A program made the position numbers and the translations under genes. Shown piece after piece: positions 35,387 to 49,400 of a DNA stretch of 64,000 nt (positions are counted from its first letter, which is position 1; every line of letters starts with the position of its first letter). Below the pieces are notes generated by a model. The model saw only the letters and a list, made by a program, of their open reading frames with translations. It was not told the DNA's origin and ran no database searches. Source of the stretch: Panicum virgatum (lineage: Eukaryota; Streptophyta; Magnoliopsida; Poales; Poaceae); contig NC_053148.1 of NCBI RefSeq assembly GCF_016808335.1, positions 18,194,433 through 18,258,432 of the forward strand. The letters run 5' to 3'.

Positions 35387-37449
35387 TAGGATTGGGACCT
35401 AGGGTGCAAAATTCTTTTGCGGTAGAGATAGCAACACAGAGAAAACCTAGTGCACGTTTAGATAGAAATTGGAGTAGGTTTTTATATGTGCTTGGAGCCT
35501 TAGATTTTTGGAACACCTAATTTACCCCCCCCCCCCCCTGCCGCCGCCTAGGGTGTCATGGCACCAAAGGCGTCAAGGAAACAAAAAGCTACTGAGCTTC
35601 GAGTTCTTTTAAATATGATACGAACAAGGTTATATTGTACTCTTTAATTATTTTCTGTTAGGAGTAATGAAAAATATGTATATCTCGGGTCGCCAGAAAA
35701 ATAAAACAACAAAATCCTCAGTCACTAGTCATTAACAATTAAGAAAATGGCAAGCACTTTCAAATACCTGTGCTATGCTGTCATATCATGTGGGTAAACA
35801 AACAAATAAATAGAAAATTAGACACAACCTTCATTTGTGACCAGGGTTTCCGGCATCCTTATTAGCAAAAAAATGATTATCCAACATATTGCAATGTTTC
35901 CAAAAAAATCATGTATGTATTATAAACAAGTATATGTGAACATGCAAAATTTCAATTTCAAATGCCCATGGCATGAGCTTTTTCATTTGTTATCTTCTTC
36001 AATTTATTGTTAAATAGCATGACCTGAGATAGATTAAATTCATGACAAATTCGTAAGGAGAACTAGTTTCATGGCATCTATAGGAATTGGGGTATGGTGA
36101 CTTAATCAATGAAAAGACTCCATAGTGAAAAGAAAGCTCAGCACATAAATTGATGTATGTTGAAAGGTAGAGAACAACAGTAGAAAAGTGAGACAGAATA
36201 TATACAATTGGGACGACAGAAATCTTAAAATTTCAAGGTAACAAAAAATTTAAGTGCCATATGTCACTACAGTTGGGTTAAATTATGTGAGAATATAAAA
36301 ATTGCTCACCTCCAATGCAGGCTGTTGCTCTCAAAGCCCAAAGCATTGATTCGACGAACTAAACTGAGAAATCCCGACTTGTCGACGTGACTTTCAGAGT
36401 TTTTAAAGAAACTCCTTGATATTCCAGAGAAACGTATATTATACATTACAAAGAGCTGTAAACATCATATACAAAAATCTTCAGTGGCATGTTTATCTAA
36501 CAATTTCATTTAGTTTATCTCTCCTTTTTTTGACAGAGATTGAGATTTATTTTATTGAAAAGTACCTCAGTAATAGCTTTCTGACACTTCAACGATTCAT
36601 GGTGAGAGCTACAGAAGAAAGGATTGGAGTTAGTAACATACTGATCAGCTCTCCTGTTTCAACAAAAACAAATTGCACACTTTTCCATTCCCCAATTATC
36701 AAATGCTGATTATTTTTGTTAAGTGTGATGTACAACAAAAACATACTCATAGGGCAAAATGTAGAAATGATGTGTAGGAGAAATTTAGAGTCTACCTTCC
36801 CAGAATGCCCATGATAAATGAAGAGAGGGAAACGAAATCCTATATGGAAAAATTATGTTAATACTACCACATAATGAAATTAACTTAGGTCTAAAGCATG
36901 TAAGTAGTTATACACATACAGTGGTCAAGTGTCTTAAAACAGTCTGTGATGAAAGGATGCTGCAAGAACCAAGCACCACATGTTCAGGAGCTTTCGGGTC
37001 GCACAAATTTCCAGTAAGTGTGAGAACACAGTTAGAAATTAGAGAAGGCCAGCGCTTCAACAATTTTGTTAAAGCTCTTCCAGCATACCTGCATAAGAAT
37101 GTACAGAAACAGAAATAGCATGGCATTACTGGAAGAGAACTACAAGAAAGACCAACAATCATGTGCTGCTCATATCCCGAATGATGTTTCAGACAAAATA
37201 TAAAGGAATTAAGGTACACCAATTTTCTCGTCAAAGAAAAAAGGTATGCTGATAAAAAAAATATTAGATAGTTTGTAAAACTCGTGTGTTGCAATTGTTC
37301 ATGGCAACACTCAACTGAAATATGTACCACCTCCAGTCATTTTTATATGACATTAGAGACAAACAATAATGGCTACATGCAGAAATGTCACTTAAATCTG
37401 ACCGGAGGGAGTACTAAAGCTAAGACATTTCTAACATATAACTAAAGCC

Positions 37450-37482
<33 letters not shown>

Positions 37483-40400
37483 GAGCGAACAATTTCATAG
37501 TTGTGTAGTGAGAGCTCTAAGAGATCATTCATCAAATCAGTCATGAGGCCAGATGGAGATACTTCTGCATTCGTTCTGTATCTGTGATATGATGATTGTG
37601 AACATCTCCATGTACTATGCAAGTTTGCTTTGTCGATAAGTGCCCATCTAGGTCTAATGGAAACAAAATTGAGAACTTCAATCACAATCCATATAGAAGA
37701 ATGAGAATCCGCAAATTCAGACAGGAATACCTCTTTTTTCCTTGAGCATGAAATGGAACAATGAAGTTGCATGGAGGCTCAATTATAGAAGTAGACTCTA
37801 CTTTCCAAGCTTGAAAATGGCGTGACCATTCTAGATATTCCAAGCTGCCTACAACAGTAAACCATCACATAAACAGGGAAAAATACTCAGCTCGAGTCTT
37901 TGAGCTTAGTGAACATACCATAGTTTACCAAAGCATCAATTACGCGCACAACAAGTGCGAGGAGAATACTGTCATCAGTTCTTTCCTTTAATAAGTACCT
38001 GTTGATAGAAATGCAATTGTGAAAATAAATACTAAATATTATCACATGATAATTGATTAATCAAGAATTTTAAACTTCACCTGCAAGCTATATGCACAAA
38101 TTCTGCAGCCTTTTCACGCATTTCTGAGCTGCCAACGGTGCTACCAGCAGATCCTGCTATGAAGAATATGGGCTCCACTTCCTGCGACCTCCCATCTTTA
38201 TATGATGGGCGCATTTCTGGCAAGCAAGACATGACACCATGCAATGAAGACAAGATGCGTAATAGAGTTACTTTTAGGTGCTCCTTCTCATCTCCTGCTA
38301 AAAGAAAAATAAATTATAAGTAGACTCCTGAGCAAATAACCAAATACTAAAAAGAGGATAACATAGCAATGTTGACCGCATAATTTTTTTTAGCCTACCC
38401 CAACTTGCTTGGGAAAAAAGGTTATGTTGTTGTTGTTGTTGTTTTTTTTTGTGTGTGTGTGGGGGGGGGGGGGGGGGGGGGCTTAAATATGAGATATGAA
38501 ATACTGATTTCTCCCCAAACGAGTAATCAAACAGCAAGAAAACTGAATGTAAATGGCCAGAAACCATAAATACCTGTCTCAGAATGAAGTTTTGTCTGAC
38601 AAATACTCAAAAGATCATCTAAAGCTGACTGGAAATGAAATTGTAGTAATTCGTTTGCAAAAGAAAGTTCATCTTGACTGGGATCATGCCACTTTGGAGG
38701 GAAATTAAGCATTTCAACCTCCCTATCCTGATGAGCCTTTGCACAGCCCCATGGTTCAATAATATTACCAATAGGCTGACAAGTGAATGGCCTACAAATT
38801 TTATAAAAAAAAACCAGGATAATATATATGTTATTGGGTAAACAATTTATAGATCAAATGACGAAACCATCAGGTGAACAAGATGTAAACATACTTGTAC
38901 TGATCTATTGGATAATAGGAAACCAAATTTCCTAGCAGAGAGCGAAGGAGATGATCCCCAGCTCCATTGACCTAGTCATTCAGAAGGAAAGCAAATTTTT
39001 CATCTAAAAAAGTATAAAATATTACAGGAGTCGGGAATACTATATGTCCAAATGTATGAAAAAGTATAACCTTCCATGAAGGGGCCTGGAACGCAGACGT
39101 TATTATATGGTTTAATTCTTCCTTATAATTGAGTAACACGGGACCAGCATAACTGATGGCTATGGCCAAAACCCTCAGATAGTAGTCTAATGCTGTTTCC
39201 AAGGCAGGAGAAAGTGCAGCCTGCATATCATCAAATAGAAGTGGTGTGTAACACATGGAATAGCTCAAGTAATACCGACATAGACATTATATATTTGAAC
39301 AGACCTTTTTAGACGTTTTATCAGGAACTGCTCTTCCAACATAACCTGGTTTTGGGGTGCCCTCAAAGGAGGACATGATATTCATTAAGATTGGTTTAAA
39401 AAGATGGACTGAAGCCTCCTCAGGATATGAATATACGCAGGCACAACAAAGAAGCCCAACTTCTGAAGTAGCACCAGGGAGGATATTTGCATTAACAAAC
39501 TTGGCAATTCTCTTCAGGGACTGTCAATTGCAAATGAAGGAAACACGTGCGTGATTGGAAATACATATTTACTGGACAAGGAAGTGTAGCAACATTTAGA
39601 TAAGGATGCGATACCTGATCAAATAAGGGTTTTGATAACTTCCCAAGAAGAATTTCAAGCATGCAGAAGTAATATGAGCCATCCTTAGAAAGAAAAGTCC
39701 CTGACGTGAATGAGGTTTGGTAACCCTCATTACTGCAATATCCAAATGAGATAATGTTGGTACAATGCTGTATTGCTGTGACAAGTATCTCAACAGTAAA
39801 ATAACTTTCATATGCAAACCTTTACAGCTTACATTGGACTACTTGATTCCAAATTTTGAAGCACAGAAAACAGCCGGGAAAAGAACTCATCTAGCCAGTG
39901 CGATAAAGTGGTAGATTGGAGAAATGCAGGCACATCATCATTAGCACCAACTGTAGCTAGCTAGATGCACCATAGGATATTAGGATGGTTAGTATAACAG
40001 TACTCTTTAACACAAATCAGCATTGCAAAAGAAAAGGTAAAAGACAAGACTTACATTTGAAAATATGGAACCAATTAACTGCATTGTAGCTACAGTTTTG
40101 GGTGGATCGTTGGCATCCATGCCAAGTAATGCATTTGAAAGGGAAGTGGTAATAAGATCGCTGAATGAGTCGACAGCACAGCTATCATCAGACTGGGATG
40201 AAAATAAAGAACACAGAAGAAGAGCACGTCCAGAAAATGCGACAGATGTGACAGCATTCTTCAATTGATGGGTAGCTGTAGTCTGTTAGAGAACAATTGA
40301 AATAATTAGCAAGTAACTTAAGTATGTTCTTGAAAGAGCACACCAATTGAAAACTAAACAGATTGCAGGACTTTCATAAGTCAACTACAGAAAAAATATA

Positions 40401-43400
40401 TATGACAAAATGAATGTCAATGCATGTGGTGTTAAACTTACTGTTTCTAAAGCTAGTTGGAAGTTTGTTGCGACAAACGGAAGCACAAGGGTTGGCTCAA
40501 CATAAGACAGGATGGAAGTTGCAATGGAAACTGTTTCAGCAAGAGAATTATCTTTGCTGTACTGACCACGATCCAGTAACTTCAAGATAACTTTGATAAA
40601 AATAACCATTTCTTCCTTTCCAAGACAAGGCGGATCATGTTCCTCAACCGTTGCATCACTAAAGTGTATATATTGAAACACATGGACTGCAGTCAATAAG
40701 ATGAAGATGTTTTTAAGCTACTCATGCAAGTAAAAATTGATCCCTTACACTTGTTCATGTTGAAGGCGTTTTTCAAAGTAAACAACAAGATGCAGCAGGA
40801 ACCGCTCCAATGAGTAGGTCCATTGACCCCCATTTGATGGATGATAGAACCTAAAAACCGTAAGTAATCAAGTTAAAACAAAATGAATTGCCACTGCATC
40901 AAGCTCAAATAAGATCGAAGGTCAGAAGGCATACTGTTCCAAAAAATTAATGAGCTTCTCAAAATACTCAAATGCTAAACTTTTAGGCTTCAAAAGGTAT
41001 ACCTGCAAAATGTAGAAACAAAAATGGATGATTCCTTTCTTGCTTTAGTTGAACAATGCAAGGTGTAACAATTATGAAGTAACATAAATATATCATCTCC
41101 TTGGTTCATTTGCCAAGCTGTTTTATATGGATATACAGGACTGTTGCTGTATATGTGAGCCCATGTATAGAGGCCTATCTAGAGGCCCATGTATAGGATC
41201 TATATATCTCACCCTTCTAAGGTTTGGAGGAATACAATCTATTATTCTCTCCTACATGGTATCATTAGCCTAGATCCTCTCCCTCTCCTCCCTCCCCTAC
41301 CCCAGCCGCCGCCGCCGCCGCCGGCAACCATGGCCGGCCGCCGGCCGCCGGGGCCCCCTCCTCTCTCCTCCGCCCCTCCCCTTCCCTCCTCTTCCTCTAC
41401 TGGAGCCATAACCGCTGCCTCCTCTGCGCTGGGCGCCTGGTCGCCGGCCGGATCTGCCGCGCCCCGATCTGCGCCGCCAGCCGCCGCCGCTGCCGGCCCT
41501 TGGCGAGGCCCGGCCGCCGCGGGGGGGTTCACTCAGCGACCTGGTGTGGACTATGATGAGACCTTCAGCCCAGTGGTGAAGCCTACTACTGTGCGCACGG
41601 TCCTCTCGCTTGCGCTCTCGCGCTCCTGGCCTGTGCACCAGCTGGACGTGAAGAATGCGTTTCTTCACGACACTCTGTCAAAGACTGTCAACTGCTCTTA
41701 GCCAGCGGGATTTGTGGACTCGAGTCGTCCGGATATGGTCTGCCGGCTCAACAAGTCTCTCTATGGTCTGAAGCTGGCTCCTCGGGCTTGGTACTCTCGG
41801 TTCGCCACGTTCTTGCTGACATTGGGGTTCACCGAGGCCAAGGCTGACACGTCTCTCTTCATCTACCGCCGTGGGGATGAGACTGCATATCTGCTGCTCT
41901 ATGTCGATGACATTGTGCTCACAGCCTCCAGTCAGCAGTTGTTTCAGAGTGTCATCTCCTCTCTGCAGCAGGAGTTTGCTATGAAGGATCTGGGTCAGCT
42001 CCACCACTTCTTGGGCGTCACTGTTGAGCCTCGCCCGTTTGGTCTTCTCCTTCACCAGCGGAAGTACGCACTCGATATTCTAGAGCGGGCTGGGATGACT
42101 GATTGCAAGCCCTGCTCCACTCCTGTCGACACTTAGGCGAAGCTGTCTGCTGATCTGGGTGATCCGGTGGCTGATCCTACTGCCTACCAGAGTCTGGCTG
42201 GCGCTTTGCAGTACCTCACCTTCACCAGGCCGGACCTCACCTACGCTGTTCAGCAGGTCTGTCTCCATATGCATGATCCCCGAGAGTCACACCTTGTTGC
42301 GATGAAGCGTCTCCTCCGCTACGTCCGTGGCACTGTGGACCTCGGCCTGGTGCTTCACCGCTCGTCCTTTGCTGAGCTGGTGGTCAACACCGACGCTGAC
42401 TGGGCTGGCTGCCCGGACACTTGTCGCTCCACTTCCGGCTACGCCGTCTTCCTGGGCAGCAACCTGGTCTCCTGGTCGTCCAAGCGGCAGCCGGTCGTCT
42501 CCCGCTCCAGTGCTGAGGCGGAGTACCGTGCTGTCGCTAACGGCGTGGCGGAGGCGTCCTGGCTACGACAGCTCTTGGCGGAGCTCCACAGCCCGCTCGC
42601 CAAGATCACGCTCGTCTACTGCGACAACGTGAGCGCCGTGTATCTCTCCACCAACCCCGTCCAACATCAGCGGACGAAGCATGTGGAGATCGACCGACAC
42701 TTCGTGCGCGACAGAGTTGCCATCGGCGATGTTCGGGTACTCCATTTCACGACTACCTCCCAGTTTGCTGATATCTTCACCAAGGGGCTGCCCTCCTCGA
42801 CCTTCTTGGAGTTTCGCTCCAGCCTCAATGTAGCCGGTGGCTAGTTGTAGCTGCCGGGGGGGTGTTATTTGCCCATTGTACTCTATTTGTACTCTCTTCT
42901 TGTCCAGTCTTGAACACCGCTGCGCCGGTTGTTCAGACTTCGGGGGGTGTTGGCTTTCTTGTTGTCCAGTCTTGAACACCGCTGCGCCGGTAGTTCAGAC
43001 AGCGGGGGGGTGTTGGTGTATATATGAGCCCATGTATAGAGGCCCATGTATAGGATCTATATATTCCACCGTTCTAGGGTTTGGAGGAATACAATCTATT
43101 ATTCTCTCCTACAAGGACTAACAATTTTATCAGTGGAGTATTAGAAAATTTTAACAGGCTACAGACTGAATCAAGCATCCTTATTAAACTGGAGCCGTTA
43201 CTGATCAGTATATATTCTGCCTATACCAAGGCATCAGAGATTCAGAGGCAAAAATACATAAGTACCATGAGCCAATCGGATAAAAATAAATAAGAGCTGC
43301 CTTAAAGGAAGTCAATGACTTACAATAGATTTTGCAATTGCCTTGGCAGGTGTTCTTGTCTTACTGGAAAATAAAAATCTCGTGTTCCCAGGAACCACCA

Positions 43401-46400
43401 CTGGAAAGGGGTATGACCCGTTCCCACTTGATATAGGAACCTAGACATGCAGAAAGAGATATGCAAATGATTTGGTAACAAAAAAAGAATCTAATCCTCC
43501 AACCTTTTGCACAACTCAAAGTAGTTACCTATTACCAAATAATTGTATTTTAAATACATCAATTGAATATCATAACATGCATTTTTCTATTGTATCAACT
43601 ATGTTCATTTACTAAGAAATACACAAGAAAATACCTTTTATGATAAGTTTAACATAGGGTGTGTTTAGTTCACTTTGCATTTTTGCGTTTTTAGAAGGGA
43701 ATCTTCAATATTTGAAGTATTAAATGTAGACTAATCACAAAACTAATTACAGATCTCGTCTGTAAACTACGAGACGAATCTAATGAGCCTAATTAATCCA
43801 TCATTAGAGCTTGTTTACTGTAGCATTACTGTAGCATTTTAGTGTCTAATCACGTCCTGGTTAGGCTCATTAGATTCGTCTCGCGATTTACAGTCCATTT
43901 GTGTAATGCGATTTATTTTTTTACTACATTTAGTACATCATGCAAGCGATTTACAAAAATTTTGCATTTTGCGTTTTGGGCCGCGTTTGGTTTCAAAATT
44001 CCAAATTCCAAATTTTTTTCCCGGCACTTGCATGGAGACTTAAATCTAGACGAAATAAAAAACGCATCGCGACTGCTGTCTGTAAATGGCGAGACGAATC
44101 TAATGAATCTAATTAGGCTGTAATTAGATGCTAAATTGCTACAGTAATGCTACAGTAAACAACCTCTAATGACAGATTAATTAGGCTCATTAGATTCGTC
44201 TCGCGATTTACAGATGAGTTCTGTAATTATTTTTGTAATTAGTCTATATTTAGTACTTCAAATGTAGAAAGATGCTTTTTCAAAATTTTTACAGGAGGCA
44301 ACCAAACACGGCCTTGGAATCTAAACAAGGCCATAGTGTAAAAACAGTGGACAAATATTGCGGAAATTTTGATAGCTCCACCAAAGCATTGTATAAACCT
44401 CGATGTTTCAAATAACACATTATAGTGCTGGTATTGCGGACATGGTTGGGTAGACACTACACGGGGACCAATTTTAGCTCTCATCCACAAATGCAACAGG
44501 GGATAATTTTAGCTCTTATTTGCAAAGCACTTTTCTAGAGAAAAAATCCCTATATAACACTGGATAAAATTCTGATTCCCTACATAGCACTGGAAATTTT
44601 GCTCCGTTATTTGACACCAAAACTTATCTTCTATTCCTTTTTCAACACCTCTGTTAGATCCGTCAGCTACTTCCGTTAAAATTCAGTCTCATGCATGTCA
44701 CAGATTTGGTTTGTGACCAAATTAGCCCAGAGAATTCTGCTCGGCCCGACTCATCCCAAGTTCCCGACACATACATGCAGCGGCTGGCGGCAGTGCAGGT
44801 GTGAGGATGGTGCAGAGCGCAGCCCGCTCGGCATCCGCCGCCAGTTCTTGCAACGTGTGTCCACGGCTCCGGGGTCAAGCTTTTCCGCCTCGTCACGAGG
44901 AGCTGCAAGAGCGGGAGTCGCACCTAGCGGCTATGGCCCGCCTCGTCGAGCACCTACACAACCAGCAGGTCCATGGCCGCTTGCCCATGCGTGTGGAGGT
45001 GGAGGATGAGTGGATGACGGCTCATCGCCTCATCAAGATCCCCAAGATCTGCTAGCTGCAGACACTCAACGCGGCGCTCGCCCATGAGGGCGTCGTCCTC
45101 CTCATGCCACCCATGCAGTGCTCGCTCGTCTGGTCGCAGCCGCTGACGCCACGTTGGTCTTCGGCGCACGGCAATTGGATGGCGGCGTCTGCGTGCTGGA
45201 GGCCCATTTGCAAGCCCGCGTCGTCGAGAAAGGGCAGCCTCAAATCAGACTGAGAGTAATCGACATCGACCACCGCTTAAATCCACCTTGCTGCTCATAA
45301 ATCAAGCACCATGTACAAAATCAAGTTGCCAGCCACATTATTGAATATCAATTCCAACTTTAATTGAGCTTGATCTCGACAGAATGGGTGAAGCCAGTGA
45401 CCTGGAGGTCAGCAAGTATGAGCCGTGCAGGAAAGAGTATCTGGCAGAGGTGCATAGCGATCGGATAACATCTGTGAGAGGTGCATACGAGGGGCAAAAA
45501 TGTCTCAGATTGGACTTAACAACCAAGCTAACGGAAGTGCCAAGGTAAGGAAGGCAAAAATTTCTAGTGCCATATTGGGAACCAGATTTTTATCCGGTGC
45601 TATATAAGGAATTCTTTCACTTTTCTATGGTGGCAATGCTATGCGGAGGAGCATTACCACAGCAGAAATATCGCAGATTCTTATTTGGCCATTACTGCAT
45701 ATTTGATAGTTCCAGTGAATGGTCCTACCATATATCCTTAAACAATCAATACTATTTGGAAAGAAGATTCACAAAAAAACACAAAGTTGGCTACATGCAA
45801 GTGCAAAACACATGAAAACTAAAGAATGATCATTGGGATACACAAAGGAATTATTCTATGAGATTCATGAAGGAATTATTCTATGAGGTTGGACATCATG
45901 TTAAAAGTCCTTCAAAAGTCATCTGGAACAATCCACTCTAAAGAATTATAATACGAACTCTGGAGGTTCATCCTGTTTCTAAGGGCTACATAGTTAATTT
46001 TCCCACATGATTTAATACCTTCAAACTTCAAATTTCCTCCATTTTTCCTATGTTCAAAAGGAGATTAATAGTTTGAAAACTTTTAGCAAAAGACATGGAC
46101 TACAAAGAACAATCCTATAAGAAAGAAAAGGAATGCTCCGCCTTTCCTCATATGGCCTCCTACAATAATCTTCCTTTCCAATTTATGCATGTGAACTCAT
46201 TAACATCTTTATCTCAACTGGTTGGGGAGACCGGTGAGGAAATCAGGCTTTGGTTTCAGGTGGGATCGCAGAGGCTTGGTGAACAGCATTGCTAAAGTTC
46301 CCACATCAGTAGTAGTTTATGACATCTGTCACTTAGATTGCATCATGTTTCGTTCTTTTATTTGGTTGTTTCTAGTTTCTTTAGCATAAGCCTGTAAATT

Positions 46401-49400
46401 GTTCATGTAATGGCAAGCGCCTCACAGGTCACAGCAGCTCGTATTGTATTAGTTTCTGAAATATTTACTGCTTAATGAAAAAGATAAGCAGCTCTCCTGC
46501 AGATTCTCGAAATAGTGCATGTGAACTCATATCCCTTATATTACGGTTCACTTGCCAACCTTCATATACCTTTTTCCCACTATTTCTCTTTGAACATATT
46601 TTGTAAATTTTCTACCCAGCTGTTATGTTTCGAGAAAGCTACAAAAATAGAATTGAAGGTACTACTTGTTTTCAGAGAATTTCACAAAGCATGGCACTGA
46701 CATGCATTTGTCTGATATTATCTTGGGGCTTTGAAATAAAAATTATTACTTTTCTACTTTACTTTTGATGTTTAATTTAAGATAGAAACTTTTTATTGCA
46801 TATATGGCCAATCATACTATGCCATATGCATGGCTGCTACAGAGACACTCTGCCACTGCATTTCCACTACTGCTATGTAATCTCTATCACTGCACATGAG
46901 ATAAAATTCCGATGGAAACTAACAAGAAAATCTCAAGAAATTTCAAACTAATACCTGCTTCATTTTTACAAGAATAAAATAAATTTCTTTCCTTAGGCCT
47001 TGTTCAGTTACACATGGATTTATTCCAAACCGGGAATGATAGTGATAGGAATAATAAAAGACTCGTGATAGGTATAACAAGAGACCGGGATTTATTCCGG
47101 GTCGGAAACTAGTTGCAACAAAATAGACACATAATAGTACAACAAGAGAGCGGGATTGATTCCACACCTCTTACTCATAGATTGATTCCCGGTCTCTTAT
47201 TGTACCTATCATGAAACTATTTTATTGCAATTAGATTCTAACCCGGAATATATCCTGGTCTCTTGCTATACCTATCATGAGTCTATTATTGTCTCTATCA
47301 TTCCTTTCCCGAAATAAATCCATGTGTAACTGAACAAGGCCTTAAGAAAGTTGACCAATGGAAAAAAGAAGTCGTGGCAAGATATTTAAGATTCTATCCA
47401 AATATTGTCCACTCTGTGAGTCTGCTCAAGAATAAACTGAAAGAAGTAACATACCTCAAACATGTTCAAGTATCTTGTGAATAACAACGGCAAAAAATCA
47501 TCCCAGTTCACTGATCTAAAATTTTTTATACAGCGTGCTATGATGGAAGCCCATTGAATATCCCAGAAGTTACAATTTGTGACAGAATCCCATATGTCAA
47601 GGCATTGTGCAATCCAATCACTGCAACATAGCAAAATTATTTGAAATATAAAGTACAATGATGCACAACTACAGAAAGAGAGAAGGGAGCTTATCCACTA
47701 AATATGTGATTTACATCGTAAAGTGATCCTGATTCCTTGAGTTCGCAGAAAGAAACAGCCTGAGGAATCCAACACCTTCAAATGCTGAATTATGCCATGG
47801 ATTATCCAGCATGGGCCTGTAGTTCCAGTACAGTATAAGGTAAGGTATTTCAATGTTTGCAGCCCTTTGAGACAGGATGAAATAGACACTGAATACATGC
47901 AATTAGCACATAAGAAATGTATATCCAATCTTTAATTTTTTTTTTTTACATATGCACTACATTCATTGCAAAAATTAAACACATAATTCCAATGTTGTTC
48001 CATGTATCTTGTCCATCTTCCTTCTTTGATGTTCAAAATGTAGCACCTGTTGGGTATAATAGTCATAATAGTCAAGGGTAGTATTGTAATTAGGGATGGC
48101 AATTGCAGCCGCGGATACGGGGACCCGCGGATTTCAGACCCGGTGGATGCGGGTGCGATTCTCGACTTTCACCCGCGGATGAACCCGCACCCGCACCATA
48201 CCTAAACTCTGGCCTAGATAACATTTTGGCCCAGCCCATTTATCCAACAAATAAATACCTAGATGTAACCCTAACTTCCATTTTCCAATCCCCACCCGTG
48301 CCTCATCTCAGCCGCCACACACAGGCAGGAGGCAGCCCGCAGGCTGCAAGCTTCAGCCGCCTGCTCCATCCCCAAACCAGACCCCATCCCGGCGGCCGGC
48401 CGCCGGTGGCCCAGGCGGCAGGCCGTGGGCGCCCAGCCCTCGTGTCCCCAGCTGGCAGCCTGCGCCTACACCTCACGGCCTGACCAGAGCCCCTCCCCCT
48501 TCCTCGCCACTTCGGTCTTGCCCACTGGTTGCTTCATCTGCTGTCGCAGGCTTGCAACCGGCTACCGGGATTGTGATTTGTGACTTTGAACTTATAGATT
48601 GACTGTTAGTTTGCTCTTATTACTTTGAAAATGTATTGTTTGACTATTCAAATTTGAGGGATTTGTGCATTTTTATTATAGCTGTTGCCAAACCCGCGAG
48701 CACCCGAAACCCAACGGGTGCAGGTGCGGATGCAGAAATGCACCCGCGGGTCTACCTGCGGACGGCTTTTCCCCAACCCGCGGGTTTGCCTGCAGGCGGG
48801 TTTTAGCCAAACCCACATCCGCATCCGCGAGTGCCATCCCTAATTGTAATTTCCTATTTTAGGGTTTGGGGTGCCTCATGTACTATGTACTGCCTTTGGG
48901 CCTATCTCAATATAGACATCCAGTTCATTCTCTCCTCTTCCTCTTATATCGTAACATGGTATCACACCTAAGGTTGAACTCTCAGATCCGATAGACACTC
49001 TTTGCTCCGTTGCTGCCCCTAGGAGCATCGATCTGCTCCTGGGGGTGGCAATCTATGCAGCACGGATACGGATACGTGTATCGGTATCGGGCCGATACGG
49101 ATACGCGGATACGTCATTTTTCCCAAAAATCCGATACGTGGATACGTTTTAATATTTTTAGAAACAAATAATATTATATATTAATTAAATAAAAAAACCA
49201 GCAATCCAACGTAAAACTCCACTACAACACCACCCACCTCCTTAGGGCAGCTCCAGTGTTGATCCCAATCGAACAAAGAGCGAAATAGCAGTCGATTTAT
49301 ACACTGCAGTAGTCGACCAAATGTAAATAACCCCACTAAACTAGACAATACGGCCCAGCCCAGTCCACCATTGCCTTATCTACGACTCCCCCGTCCCCTC

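Noticed and set aside
35281..35390. (CAA)n arrays as a CRISPR-like or regulatory array
   Set aside because: They are simple microsatellite tails of SINE-like sequence. The repeats lack spacers of constant size.
40749..40751. Exon 9 ending after CAA with donor GTGTAA
   Set aside because: This would put a stop codon at the start of exon 10. The donor two bases further (GTAAGG) restores the conserved frame.
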